Notes: generated from the sequence alone by a model not told the origin. A stretch of DNA of 64,000 nucleotides from Acidiphilium multivorum AIU301 (GCF_000202835.1 NC_015178.1:207574-271573); one strand, 5' to 3'; positions 8,661-20,409 are shown, counted from the stretch's first letter. Program-made: numbers and translations.

Positions 8661-8739
8661 AGCTGCTTTGGGTGTGACTTGGGTTACGGGCTGGAGTAGA
8701 TATTTGGGGTATGAATGGGAATGGTGGGGAGGGGTTGGA

Positions 8740-9426
8740 ATGTCGATCGATAGGTTCGTGGCTGATCCGGCTGGGTATTCCAAGGGGCATATCGTGCAGT
8801 TTCAACACCAAGCATTTCCGCCGTCGCAGGCGGGTATGCAAGTCGTTTCCACGATGAACAACTGGGGCGGCCAGTGGACGGCGGAGCGTTACGACCGGGT
8901 GGCGGGGCAGTTCACCAAGTTCCGGTTCCGGGAGTCGGGGTTACAGTATTTCAAGAAGGGTAAGGCGGTGACGATGCCAACGCGGGTGGGCAAGGGCAGC
9001 GGCGCCCTGCACACGGTGGAGGTTAGTCAAGGGGCGGTGGATCTCGGGATACGGTTTCTGCCGTGGAAGGCCGACACCGTGACTTATATGCGGCTGGACC
9101 CGGCGGCGCGCACGTTTTTCACCGGGCCGATTAATGGGTGTTCGGTCTATCTGGGGCAGGTGGGGGCGGATTGGTGGGCGTTCCATGCCAACCGCAACAA
9201 TGCCGGGGTGCATAACCCCGCCGTGAAAGCGGCGATGACCGACAACGTGAACATGCGGCTGCCAGTGCCGGTGCGGATCGTTCATGCGGCGATTTATCAG
9301 CGCGACTATAATGACCTCGGCTTCGTGTGCGGGCAGGTAAAGCACGGGCAGTGGCAGTTTTACGTAGTGGATATGAGCCTAGTGCAGGTAGGAAAATATG
9401 CCCAAACGGTGCGCCGGCTGCCATGA
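8740..9426 (+). CDS. Unknown protein with a CNF1-like Cys/His arrangement
   Basis: A 228-residue protein starting at ATG 8740, with GGGGAGGGG a few bases upstream. No family was recognised for the whole chain. Residues 129-149 run GPINGCSVYLG, then WWAFHAN. Cys134 and His149 are 15 residues apart and follow an NGC turn in beta-rich surroundings. CNF1-type deamidases use Cys866 and His881 (also 15 apart) in an LSGC context, and BLF1 shares that motif. The likeness is a short-motif inference. The protein has no signal peptide and no partner immunity gene in view. It could equally be a structural beta-fold protein. Confidence 0.55.
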   Translation: MSIDRFVADPAGYSKGHIVQFQHQAFPPSQAGMQVVSTMNNWGGQWTAERYDRVAGQFTKFRFRESGLQYFKKGKAVTMPTRVGKGSGALHTVEVSQGAVDLGIRFLPWKADTVTYMRLDPAARTFFTGPINGCSVYLGQVGADWWAFHANRNNAGVHNPAVKAAMTDNVNMRLPVPVRIVHAAIYQRDYNDLGFVCGQVKHGQWQFYVVDMSLVQVGKYAQTVRRLP

Positions 9427-9524
9427 GACTTGTGCGCGGATAGGCGACGATACTGGAAAAAGTGAGAAGTGCGCCGGGCTCCGTCAGGTTGCCGAGTCTT
9501 GGTGTGGCACCTACCCCGGGTCTT

Positions 9525-9615
9525 GATGATCGACATCGAAGCCCCGCCGCTCAAAGGGTACCGCTTCCCGGGGTCAATTATCGCTTGTGCAGAATGGGCG
9601 TATCACAGGTTTGCG
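9525..9615 (+). pseudogene. IS6-family transposase N-terminal remnant
   Basis: The frame reads PPLKGYRFPGSIIACAEWAYHRFAL, here split as PPLKGYRFPGSII and ACAEWAYHRFAL. This resembles the first residues of IS6-type transposases (compare YPKSVILYAGFFYLRY at 40.1 kb). It then loses frame. The rest of the stretch from 9427 to 9979 carries no feature I can support. Confidence 0.45.
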
Positions 9616-9979
9616 CTCTGCTTCGACGAATGGATCGATATCCGATTAAATTCCATCGGAATGACTGGCCGATCCCGGAGCGGAATCCTCAGGAAATGCT
9701 TGGCAGTTCCGCCGCTCTACGGATCCCGTTGTTCTCCAGCCTACTAGATCTTTCACATGTCGTGCTGGAGCTTCCCGATGACTGACAATCGTACGCCCTG
9801 GCACGACATCAACAATTTCCGGAAGACTGGCCAACTCCTTTTGGCCTCAAGTCGCCTAGCTTGGCCAGAAGGCCGTCGCCCTCCCCAGATAATCCCGTTG
9901 CGCGCCTTACGGCGTATGGGATCACTTAAACCCGCACCGAACAAATCGACCCCGATGGTCAATTTTTGCGTTGCACAAT

Positions 9980-10658
9980 CTAAAAAGCCACCCCAGCGCC
10001 GAGTGTCGCAACCAGAGCATTCCTCGGCCCTCCATTGGCATGAATGATCCATTGCAAGTCGGGCTCGATGATCATTCGATCTGGCAAATGGGCCACAAAG
10101 GCAACCTCTTCCGTTGTTTCGGCCATGGTACGAGCAGTGCTGAACCAGGCTCTTGCAATTCCAAAGGTTAGCGCATCACGGCGGTGCTGAGCCCAGAAGC
10201 CGGAAAGTTTTCCTCCAAAACCGAGGTAACTGGAGATAGGACCTTGCGATTCTGGATTTCCAGCGACTTGTGCGAAAAATCCGAGACGGTAACGTTTGAT
10301 CGGAATATTTCTCCACTCAGCAATACCGTAGACGCCACCAACGGACGGGCCGAGTGTCGAACGAAGCCTCCGATGCTGCCAGTAGTGCCATACACCTGCT
10401 TTGACCGTAATTTCCCGGGCCGCATTACGCCACGTCCGATCTACCTCGAGGAACCCGATGGCACCCCGATCGAATGGCTGATCAAATGTCTGGACCGGGT
10501 CACCCTGATACAGGCCAACACGCCACACGAGTGACCGTGCCTTAAGCCATATCATAAATCCGGCGCTGGTATGGGAGAAGCCTGCAACGTTGTCGCCGAT
10601 TGTCGGCGTCAAGTTAAAAGACAGGTTCTGCAAGCTTGCAGCGAGGCCAGTAACAGAT
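9980..10658 (-). pseudogene. oprB: Carbohydrate porin OprB, C-terminal fragment
   Basis: About 225 codons of an outer-membrane porin for sugars. The fragment runs from TGLAASLQNLSFNLTP through alternating beta-strand segments to a C-terminal phenylalanine (GAGVAF), as required for outer-membrane barrel assembly. Family members are about 430-470 residues, so the N-terminal half with the signal peptide is missing. The break is exactly at the end of the IS256 element (10659). No other part of oprB is found on the far side of that element, so a deletion accompanied or followed the insertion. Confidence 0.8.
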
Positions 10659-12031
10659 AGCGTCCGTCAATGTGGTGGAAATTCTGGTGTAGCTGAAGCG
10701 GCCAATGGTCACGCGGCGACGGTGGAAATTCGTGGTGTATCGGCATCGATGGCGGGTGCCATGAGTTCGACCATTCCCTCGATCTGCATATAGCGGTTCT
10801 GTGTTTGCCATTCGTCGTTGGCCTCGAGCAGCACGGCCCCGATCAGGCGGATGATCGAACCTTCATTGGGAAAGATGCCGACGACATCGGCGCGGCGCTT
10901 GACCTCCTTGTTCAGGCGTTCGAGCGGATTCGTCGAGTGAATTTTGGTTCGGTGCTGGGCGGGAAAGTCCATGTGCGCCAGCACGTCGGTTTCACTGTCG
11001 TCGATGAACGCGCCAAGTTTTGGCCATTTGCCCCGGAGCTGGTCGGCCACATGGCGCAGGGTCTGGCTGGCACTGACGCGATCCGGCTGGATAAACGCCT
11101 GACGCAACGCTGCAGACACCATGCTCTGCTGCCCCTTCGGCACATAGGACAAGGCGTTGCGCATCCAGTGAACGCGGCATCTTTGCCAGGATGCCCCCAT
11201 CACCCGGCGGATCGCCGCCTTCAACCCTTCATGAGCATCGGAGATCACCAGTTTCACCTCACGCAACCCACGGCGGACCAAGCTCTTGAGAAAGGTCGAC
11301 CAGAAGGTCTCCGCCTCGGACGGGCCGATGTGCAGGCCGACGATCTCGCGCCGACCGTCGGTGTTCACCGCCACTGCGATTATCGCTGCAACTGAGACGA
11401 TCCGCCCACCTTCGCGCTGCTTGAGATAGGTCGCATCCAACCACAGATACGGCCACTCGCCGGCGAGTGGCCGGTCGAGGAAGGCGTTCACCCTCTCATC
11501 GATGTCCTTGCACAGTTTCGAGACCGTGCTCTTGCTGATCCCCGTCAGCCCCATGGCCTGCACCAGCTCGTCTACCCGCCGGGTCGAGACGCCGCCAATC
11601 CAGGCTTCCTGGATGACCGCGGCCAGCGCCTTCTCCAGGTCCGGCGAGCTTCCAGGAACGGCGGGAAGTAGCTCCCCTGCCGCAGCTTCGGGATCCGAAG
11701 CTGCAAGCTGCCAAGCCGCGTGTCCAATGCGCGTTCCCGGTAGCCGTTGCGATAGGTCGCGCGCTCGCCGCTGCGCTCGTAGCGGCTGGCGCCGATCAGC
11801 CCATCCACATCCGTCTCCATCAGCAGTTGAACCACCGCCTCCGCGACGCTGCGCAGAAAATCGCCGTCCCCGGCTTTGGCCAGTAGCTCAGCCAGTGGTA
11901 ATCTATCTTCGGTCATCGGGTTCTCCAGGCTTCAGGTTGAAGTCTCGCAACTCCACCATAGCCGACTGATCCGATGGCCACCTCAAACTACACCGTTACA
12001 GGGCCCAAAAGTCCACCACGACCCCGGACAC
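10659..12031 (-). mobile_element. IS256-family element
   Basis: About 1,373 bp bounded by imperfect inverted ends: GCGTCCG...TGTGGTGGA at the left and, in reverse complement, GTGTCCG...TCGTGGTGGA at the right. The only gene is a transposase split by a frameshift. Flanks are oprB on the left and fic on the right with no matching target duplication. The element therefore marks a deletion or recombination junction rather than a simple insertion. Confidence 0.75.
10709..11916 (-). pseudogene. IS256-family transposase, frameshifted
   Basis: The N-terminal part (11916 to about 11638) begins MTEDRLPLAELLAKAG and reaches FPPFLEARRT. A missing base near 11638 then shifts the frame. The downstream frame resumes with EKALAAVIQEAW and continues to residue-level intact MULE/IS256 sequence with WLDATYLK, the HWMRNAL block and the conserved TNPLERLNKEVKRR. 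Both halves are otherwise complete. IS256 elements do not use programmed frameshifting, so this copy is probably inactive unless the shift is a sequencing error. Confidence 0.8.
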
Positions 12032-12193
12032 TACCGCCGGCCACCCCAGCATGTAGCGCGACAATCTGGGTGAGAAGGAGCGACAATCAGCATGAGAAAA
12101 GCTGACGGCGACGGGGGCGAGGATATGTGTTTTGAGTTGGATGGCAAGTGGGTTTTTGTTGATTGTCGCTGAGCGGCGATCAGGCGGCGTCGA

Positions 12194-14613
<2,420 letters not shown>

Positions 14614-15138
14614 CTACGCCCTCACAGCCCCCAGCCCCGGATTCTCACCCTGATTGTCGCGGATTCTCACGCTGATTGTCGCGCGGCACCAGCAAATTCC
14701 GCGTATGTTGAGCCTTTTAGGCTGTCAGGCTCACAGATAGGCCGCAACGCTTCCTCAAGCCCCATACCGATCCGTGAACCGTGCAGGAAGCTCGTTCCGC
14801 CCTTCTGCAGCCCGCCGACTGGCTCCACTGGTAAGCCATCCACGATTGGCCGTTCATCGCGCGTATGTCCGGCCCACTCGTAAACCGCCGAAAACAGAAA
14901 GCGATGGATGTCTTTCAGGTGGTCAGCGTCAAAGCGGCCCGCTGGGCCATGCCAAGTTCGATTTCAACCAGACGCTCGCTGGTGATGCGGTATTCATCAA
15001 TGCGAAGCTGTGAGTGTGTTCGATAGCCGAACCGATTGCGGAGAACGTCTTGTTGGTCAGGGTCGTCAGACGTGTTCGGGTAGGTATATCCGTGAGGGGG
15101 CGTATCATCCGCCATCCCGGCACCTCACACCGGACGCC

Positions 15139-15348
15139 TTAGCGCCCGGTGCCGACGATCTCCCCGATCGCCTGGCGAAAACCAGCAAGGTCAAGTTCCC
15201 CACGAACAAAGCGGTCATTGATCGCTTCCAGCACGGGGTCATGAACATACCCCTGCCGAATGTTCGCCGCCCGCGCCCGCTCAACCGCCCTGCGGCGCCG
15301 CTCAACCTCAGCATCGGAGATCAAAGGCTTTGCAACAACCTGATCCAT
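15139..15348 (-). CDS. vbhA: VbhA-like antitoxin of a Fic module
   Basis: A 69-residue protein from ATG 15348 (MDQVVAKPLISDAE), with GGAG 10 bases upstream. The body RRRAVERARAANIRQGYV followed by LEAINDRFVRGELDL matches the VbhA antitoxin fold. In that family an N-terminal helix blocks the ATP site of its Fic partner, and the C-terminal INxRFVxGE segment is the signature. It ends 23 bp before the broken fic gene. A paralogue lies at 50648-50851. With its toxin dead, it is an orphan. Confidence 0.75.
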   Translation of the reverse strand: MDQVVAKPLISDAEVERRRRAVERARAANIRQGYVHDPVLEAINDRFVRGELDLAGFRQAIGEIVGTGR

Positions 15349-15500
15349 CAGCGCCTCGCTCCTTTCCAACGTTTCACAACATAGCGAGAAATCTGCATTG
15401 TTACAAGAAAATGCAGGCATAATCTGGGAATTCTCTTTGCAATCCGTCCCGCAAATCGCCCCCTGACTGTGCTGGTTTGCGACGCTGCGGGCCTATCCAA

Positions 15501-15926
15501 TCATCCGAAGATCGATTGTTCGGCCGCCAGCACAAGGAACACGAGGGCCGCTCCTAGGGCCAGGCTCCAAAGCTGGCGCGTGCGGGTTGGCTTCTGCCGC
15601 CTCATGCGCCGTCTGTGCGCATCCGAGAGCGCAGCCTGCCGGGCTTGCCCCCGGAACCGCGCCAGGGTCTCCAAGGCCGCCAGAGCGCGGCCAGAGGCGG
15701 CCCCTGCCCTCGTCATCTCCATGACGGCACTGGTGAGCGGCACCATCCCCGGCACTGGCCCGCCAGCAAGCCGCACATGGCCGGCAAGGATCACAAGCGG
15801 CCTGACGGGCACTTGTGCCACCCGGCGGATCACGTCGCGATGGGTCTCGTTCTGCATAAGCGGGTTATAGACGCTCTGCGCGGCACCATCCGGCTTTTTC
15901 AGGGTCCATTGCTGGGCATAGCAGCT
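15501..15926 (-). pseudogene. NERD-domain membrane protein, C-terminal fragment
   Basis: The minus strand reads YNPLMQNETHRDVIRR, then PVRPLVILAGHVRLAGG, the end of a nuclease-related (NERD) domain. A basic stretch and a membrane helix (LWSLALGAALVFLVLAAE) near the C-terminus follow. The N-terminal part of the domain is absent and the frame is fused at about 15926 to an ardC remnant. Full-length relatives would have the nuclease-like catalytic residues upstream, so this copy is not expected to be active. Confidence 0.6.
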
Positions 15927-16089
15927 CCCGACATAGGCCGCATGCTGGCCCGGATCATGGCCGATCCCCAGCTTGTCCGCGATCATCAGCGAGGCGATCT
16001 CCGCCCTTAGCTCCTCCCGCGCGTAGGCTTCCGATCCGAACGGCGTGCCAAGATCCGGCCGGTTCAGCCGCGAGGGGTGCCCTGTGGCG
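15927..16089 (-). pseudogene. ardC: ardC antirestriction gene, C-side remnant (copy 1)
   Basis: This reads HATGHPSRLNRPDLGTPFG and then EELRAEIASLMIADKLGIGHDPG, the segment after the HELGH zinc site of ArdC. It matches the C-side of the second ardC copy at 46.0-46.2 kb. The upstream piece, TALHELGH, is found on the other side of the RIT element (about 19467-19487). Only about 60 codons of the original roughly 300 remain, so this ardC copy is dead independent of the RIT insertion. Confidence 0.8.
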
Positions 16090-16121
16090 TGCCCCTTATG
16101 CCGACATCGGCATAAGGGGCA
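16090..16121. repeat. 32-bp perfect palindrome at RIT copy 1
   Basis: TGCCCC, then TTATGCCGACATCGGCATAA, then GGGGCA form two 15-bp arms around a CA centre. The inner 20 bp recur at RIT copy 2 (46256-46275) with the centre reversed (TG). The arms TTATGCCG and GGCATAA resemble the RIT element's own ends (TAATGCCG), so this is probably a recombinase site or a scar of integration. Confidence 0.8.
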
Positions 16122-16238
16122 TAATGCCGAGATCCGGATTATGCCGCATCTGCTCGGCAGGGCGCGGTTGGCGGTATGATCGCACCAATCCCATTCGGCA
16201 TAATCTTCATCGCTCCAACAACATGGAGCACGACGATC

Positions 16239-17450
16239 ATGCCTCAATATTTGCAGACCTGCATCGAGCCGTATCTGGACTCGTTCGCCGAGAGCTTTGC
16301 GGCGGAGAATTACACCGCCGGCACGGTCAAGACCTACCAATCGATCCTGCGGAAGGTGGGGCACGCGATGGATGTCGAGGGCATCAGTCCTTCGGCGTTG
16401 ACGCTCGACATGGCCGAGCATCTGGGACGCAAGGTGCCGCGCAAGAAGACGGGCTCGGTATGGCCGTATAGGTTGGCCCGCCGGTTCGCGCAGCATCTGC
16501 TCGATATCGGCGTCACGCAGCCGGTGCCGTTGACCGAGGCGCAGCAGGCGCGCGCGACCCTGCTGGCGAACTTCGAGACCTATCTGGTCAAGCATCGCGG
16601 CCTGAGTCCGCGGACGATCTATCACACGCTGCGGTTCGCCAACCGGTTCCTCGATCATCGCTTTGGTGATGCGATAGTTGATCCGGGGCGGTTGCGGCCT
16701 GCCGACGTGATCAGCTTCATCGAGCATGTGTTGGCAGGCGCGCGTCGCGACAAAACGGTGGCAACGCATGTTCGTATCTTCCTGCAATATCTGTTCGGCA
16801 GCGGCGCGACAGCGACCAATCTGGCGCTGAGCGTGCCTAGGGCGGCGAAGCGCTGGGGCGCACGACTGCCGCGCCATCTGTCGCCCGAGGGCGTCGAGGC
16901 GGTGCTCGCCTGCGTGCGCGACAGCCCCCGGCACGGCGCTCGGGACTATGCGATGCTGCTCATCATGGCCCGGCTCGGCTTGCGCGCTGCCGAGGTCATC
17001 GCGATCCAGCTGGACGACATCGACTGGCGCGCGGGCGAACTCTTGGTGCGTGGCAAGGGGAAGCTCCACGATCGCGTGCCGATCAGCGCGGAGGTTGGCG
17101 AGGCCCTCTGCCGCTATCTGCGCGAGGAACGCGGACCCGCGTCCTGTCGCACGATGTTCGTCACCCATCGCGCGCCGTACCGTCCGTTCAAGGACAGCCA
17201 GATCGTCAACGCCGTTCTCAAGGATGCGCTGAAGGCGACTGGCCAGAAGCCGGTAACGCCCTATGTGGGATCGCACCTGCTGCGTCATAGCCTTGCCACC
17301 CAGTTAGTGAACTCGGGTGCATCGCTCGACGAGGTGGGCGATGTGCTGCGGCACCGCTCACGCACATCAACGATGATATATGCCCGTCTCGACATCGATG
17401 GGCTGCGGTCAGTGGCAATGCCTTGGCCCGTGGCGGGAGGCGCGCAATGA
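16239..17450 (+). CDS. ritA: RIT tyrosine recombinase A
   Basis: A 403-residue phage-integrase-type recombinase, first of three. The N-terminal SAM-like core-binding domain covers about 20-190. The catalytic domain shows RLGLRAAE with the first Arg, a Lys in RGKGKLHDR, HLLRHSLAT with His and Arg, and the nucleophile Tyr near the end in TSTMIYARLD. ATG 16239 (MPQYLQTCIEPYL) is preferred. The frame is open to ATG 16176, but those codons overlap the element's end. The stop overlaps the next start by 4 bp. Confidence 0.9.
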   Translation: MPQYLQTCIEPYLDSFAESFAAENYTAGTVKTYQSILRKVGHAMDVEGISPSALTLDMAEHLGRKVPRKKTGSVWPYRLARRFAQHLLDIGVTQPVPLTEAQQARATLLANFETYLVKHRGLSPRTIYHTLRFANRFLDHRFGDAIVDPGRLRPADVISFIEHVLAGARRDKTVATHVRIFLQYLFGSGATATNLALSVPRAAKRWGARLPRHLSPEGVEAVLACVRDSPRHGARDYAMLLIMARLGLRAAEVIAIQLDDIDWRAGELLVRGKGKLHDRVPISAEVGEALCRYLREERGPASCRTMFVTHRAPYRPFKDSQIVNAVLKDALKATGQKPVTPYVGSHLLRHSLATQLVNSGASLDEVGDVLRHRSRTSTMIYARLDIDGLRSVAMPWPVAGGAQ

Positions 17451-18388
17451 GCCTCACCTTCCAACTCGACCGCTATCTGGCTGTGCGGCGCCGCCTCGGC
17501 TACGACCTGAGCACCAGCGAGCGCATCCTTCGCCGCTTCACGCGGTTCGCCGACAGCGAGCGTGTGACGCATATCGACACGGCGCTGTTCCTGCGTTGGC
17601 ACGCTACGCTCGGCGAGGCCAACGGCATGACGCGAGCGGCGCGGCTTACCGCCGTGCGCCTCTTCGCGCAGTGGCTGAGCAGCTTCGATCCGGCGCATGA
17701 ACCCCCACCACGGGGCCTGTTGCCGGACACTGTCATGCGCTCGCGTCCGCATATCTACAGCAATGCCGAGGTCGCTTCGATTATCGCGGCCGCAAAGGCG
17801 CTGCCGTCGATCTGCGGGTTGCGCGGGCTGACTTGCTCGACACTGTTCGCGCTCATCGCGGTCACGGGCTTGCGCATCAGCGAGGCGCTCGCGCTCGATG
17901 GGAACGACCTCGACGCCGATAATGGTGTGCTGCGCGTCCGACAGGGCAAGAACGGCAAGGAGCGGTTGCTGCCGCTCGACCCCAGCACCGTCGAGCGACT
18001 GCTCAACTATCGCATCGAACGCGATCGGCTGATCGGTCATCCGGCGGTGCCGCTGTTCGTAACCGACAAGGCGACCCGGCTCACCGACTGCACGGCCCGC
18101 TACAACTTCGCGCAGGCGTGCCAGCAGATCGGCTTGCGATCCGAGCAGCAGTACCATCGGCATGGCCGAGGGCCACGCATCCACGATCTGCGCCACACCT
18201 TCGCCGTGCGCACGATGATCGACTGGTACCGGACCGGCAAGGATCCGGCGCGCGAGATGATCCGGCTGACGACCTATCTGGGTCATAGCAGCCCTTCCCG
18301 AACATACTGGTATCTGGAGGCGGTCCCGGAACTGCTCGATCTGGCGATAGCCCGTGCCACCGCGAGCGGCGGGGAGATGGCACAATGA
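17447..18388 (+). CDS. ritB: RIT tyrosine recombinase B
   Basis: A 313-residue recombinase, second of the trio. Catalytic features: VTGLRISEALAL (Arg), RQGKNGKERLLPL (Lys), IHDLRHTFAVRT (His, Arg), YLGHSSPSRTYWYLE (His, Tyr). The segment between HDLRH and the Tyr is longer than in the two sister proteins (MIDWYRTGKDPAREMI). It overlaps ritA and ritC by 4 bp each (ATGA), so the three are co-translated, probably to form one complex on the element's ends. Confidence 0.9.
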   Translation: MSLTFQLDRYLAVRRRLGYDLSTSERILRRFTRFADSERVTHIDTALFLRWHATLGEANGMTRAARLTAVRLFAQWLSSFDPAHEPPPRGLLPDTVMRSRPHIYSNAEVASIIAAAKALPSICGLRGLTCSTLFALIAVTGLRISEALALDGNDLDADNGVLRVRQGKNGKERLLPLDPSTVERLLNYRIERDRLIGHPAVPLFVTDKATRLTDCTARYNFAQACQQIGLRSEQQYHRHGRGPRIHDLRHTFAVRTMIDWYRTGKDPAREMIRLTTYLGHSSPSRTYWYLEAVPELLDLAIARATASGGEMAQ

Positions 18389-19377
18389 ACGCCGTCACCT
18401 TGCCCGCGCTGATCCAGCGCTTCTTCACCGACCGGCTTTGCACGCAACTGGAGGCGAGCCGACATACGGTCGCCGGCTATCGCGATACGTTCCGGCTGCT
18501 GCTCAGATATGCGAGCGCCCGCCGCAAAAAGCCGCCGGTCAACCTGACGGTCGAAGACATCGACGCCGATCTGGTCGCGGACTTCCTCGCCCACACCGAG
18601 ACCGCGCGGGGTAATAGCGCTCGCAGCCGTAATACCCGGCTCGCCGCGATCCGATCGTTCTTCCGCTTCGTCGCGATGACCGATCCGACTTGGCTGCTGC
18701 ACTGCCAGCGCATCCTCGCCATGCCCAATAAGCGCTATGTGAAGCGTGCGGTCACGTTCCTCGATGCCGAGGAAATGGCGGCGCTGTTGGCGGCTCCGGA
18801 TCGTACAACATGGGCGGGGCGGCGCGATCACGCTCTGCTCCTGCTTGCGGTCCAGACAGGCCTGCGGGCTTCCGAACTGGTCGGCCTCACGCGGGGCGAT
18901 GTCGTGCTGGGGACCGGCGCGCACATCCGTTGCATGGGCAAGGGCCGGAAGGAGCGCGCCACCCCGCTTCGCCGCGAGACAGCCAAGCTGCTGGCGACGT
19001 GGATCGGCAACGACAAAGATGAGGGCAAGCCGCTGTTCCCGTCGATCCGGGGCGAACGGCTGAGCCGTGACGCTCTTGAGCATCTGGTCCGCAAGCACTG
19101 CCTCACGGCGTCGCGCGCGTGCCCGAGCATCGGCACGAAACAGGTCACGCCACATACGCTGCGCCACAGCACGGCGATGGACCTGCTCCACCACGGCGTT
19201 GATCCTGCGGTGATCGCGCTCTGGCTTGGTCACGAGAACGTCGAGACCACCCAAATCTACATCCATGCCGACATGCGGATGAAGGAAAAGGCGCTCGCTC
19301 GCGTCGCCGCTCCAGCCACGCCGTCGGGCCGGTTCCGGCCCGACGATCAACTCCTCGCGTTCCTGGAAGGGCTCTGA
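18385..19377 (+). CDS. ritC: RIT tyrosine recombinase C
   Basis: A 330-residue recombinase, third of the trio. Catalytic features: VQTGLRASELVGL (Arg), GKGRKERATPL (Lys), HTLRHSTAMDLL (His, Arg), WLGHENVETTQIYIHAD (His, Tyr). The core-binding domain lies in the first 120 residues. The stop is 83 bp from the element's right inverted end. In known RIT elements all three proteins keep their catalytic residues, and that holds here. Confidence 0.9.
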   Translation: MNAVTLPALIQRFFTDRLCTQLEASRHTVAGYRDTFRLLLRYASARRKKPPVNLTVEDIDADLVADFLAHTETARGNSARSRNTRLAAIRSFFRFVAMTDPTWLLHCQRILAMPNKRYVKRAVTFLDAEEMAALLAAPDRTTWAGRRDHALLLLAVQTGLRASELVGLTRGDVVLGTGAHIRCMGKGRKERATPLRRETAKLLATWIGNDKDEGKPLFPSIRGERLSRDALEHLVRKHCLTASRACPSIGTKQVTPHTLRHSTAMDLLHHGVDPAVIALWLGHENVETTQIYIHADMRMKEKALARVAAPATPSGRFRPDDQLLAFLEGL

Positions 19378-19469
19378 TTATGCCGAACAGCCGCATGGCC
19401 AATGCCGGGCTATCCGGCCTCCAGCGGAGGCCATGCGGCATAATCCGGATCGCGGCATTATGCCCCAGC

Positions 19470-19616
19470 TCATGCAGCGCCGTGATAAACCCCCCATATC
19501 CAAGCGCCGGCTTCCTCGGCCGGAGGCGGATCAAATCGCCTGGTGGCGTTCATCTGCTTTGCGATTTCGAAGGCGGCGGCCATCGGACGGCAGCGGCGAT
19601 CATCAAGCGTGCTCAT
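19470..19616 (-). CDS. Small ORF downstream of YafQ, joined to ardC remnant
   Basis: A 48-residue reading frame starting MSTLDDRRCRPMAAAF, 12 bp after the YafQ stop and in the same direction. Its last codons run out of frame into the HELGH-coding piece of ardC, so the natural C-terminus is probably lost. No family recognised. It may be the truncated next gene of the dinJ-yafQ operon. Confidence 0.35.
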   Translation of the reverse strand: MSTLDDRRCRPMAAAFEIAKQMNATRRFDPPPAEEAGAWIWGVYHGAA

Positions 19617-19628
19617 CAGCTGTTCCAA

Positions 19629-19910
19629 TCACAGGTCGAGTTCAGAATGGGAGCCAAGGCGCACAAGGCGAAGCGTGCCAGCGTCGGGAAGCTGGTAGAT
19701 CAGCACCAGGTCGGGCCTCACGTGGCAATCCCGATGGTCTTTCCAATCGCCGCTCAGCGCGTGATCGCGATGGCGTGGTTCCAGCGGCAGATCGGCCAGC
19801 AACGCGGACAGGACGGCGTGCAGGTCCGCGTCGAGCGTGGCGCGATGCCGACCCTTCTTCTCGCGTTTGTAGTCGCGCTTGAACTGGCCGGTATAGTCAG
19901 GCGTCCGCAT
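19629..19910 (-). CDS. yafQ: YafQ-type mRNA interferase toxin
   Basis: A 93-residue RelE/ParE-fold toxin. The start MRTPDYTGQFKRDYKREKK and the later HRDCHVRPDLVLIYQ with the LVRLGSHSELD ending are typical of YafQ, which cuts mRNA on the ribosome at lysine codons. The catalytic-type His and Asp residues are present. ATG 19910 is chosen by homology; it overlaps the antitoxin gene by 14 bp. Confidence 0.9.
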   Translation of the reverse strand: MRTPDYTGQFKRDYKREKKGRHRATLDADLHAVLSALLADLPLEPRHRDHALSGDWKDHRDCHVRPDLVLIYQLPDAGTLRLVRLGSHSELDL

Positions 19911-20160
19911 TGAGATCATGGAACAGCGTATCGAGATCGGCCGCCTTCGTGACGCGGCCGGCTCGTGCGTCCTTCATCGCCTGAATCGTCGTCGCGTTCG
20001 GGATCAGCGGCTCGAAAGGCAGTGCCTTGTCCTGCGCCACCTTCGTGAGCAGCAGCCTGACCGCATCGGAGACGGTCAAACCCATGGCGGCCAACACCGT
20101 AGCCGCCTCCTCTTTGATCGCGCCATCGATGCGAGTTTGCACTAGCTGGTTGGCAGCCAT
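19897..20160 (-). CDS. dinJ: DinJ-type antitoxin
   Basis: An 87-residue RelB/DinJ antitoxin from ATG 20160 (MAANQLVQTRIDGAIKEEA). The ribbon-helix-helix part (ETVLAAMGLTVSDAVRLLL-like) lies in the first 45 residues. The C-terminal segment (QAMKDARAGRVTKAADLD) wraps the toxin. It precedes yafQ in an operon and is expected to repress it. Confidence 0.9.
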   Translation of the reverse strand: MAANQLVQTRIDGAIKEEAATVLAAMGLTVSDAVRLLLTKVAQDKALPFEPLIPNATTIQAMKDARAGRVTKAADLDTLFHDLNADA

Positions 20161-20409
20161 GATGGTCTCTCCCTTTGGGAATGTTGTGAATGACAATGTA
20201 ATTCACGGCATTCAGAAATGCAAGACTTTTGGAAACCGGATAACCCTCCCCTGTCGCGCTATTGGTCTACTTCCACCGTATCGGTGTCGGCACGGGGAAT
20301 GGAAGAAAGGTCAGCGGAGCTGATGTGACGATTGTATCTCTAGCCGGGAAGTTGGCCGAGTTTGCGGTACTCCGTCCTCGATAGCGCGGTGCCCGAACGG
20401 ATGTACAAG

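Larger units (their letters stand above)
16096..19460 (+). mobile_element. Recombinase-in-trio (RIT) element, copy 1
   Basis: The core is 16122-19460 (3,339 bp), bounded by inverted ends TAATGCCG(A/C)GATCCGG and carrying three overlapping tyrosine-recombinase genes on the plus strand. This is the known RIT layout. A 26-bp palindromic tail (16096-16121) extends its left side. TGCCCC is repeated at 16090-16095 and 19461-19466. It splits an ardC remnant and is oriented against ardC. The three proteins are identical to those of copy 2, which points to recent duplication or gene conversion. Confidence 0.9.

Noticed and set aside
11630..11645. Programmed frameshift in the IS256 transposase
   Set aside because: No slippery run or pseudoknot is evident and the family does not use frameshifting; a single-base loss is simpler.
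15927..17288. Long minus-strand frame across ritA and the ardC remnant
   Set aside because: Only the part before 16089 matches real proteins; the rest is antisense to ritA.
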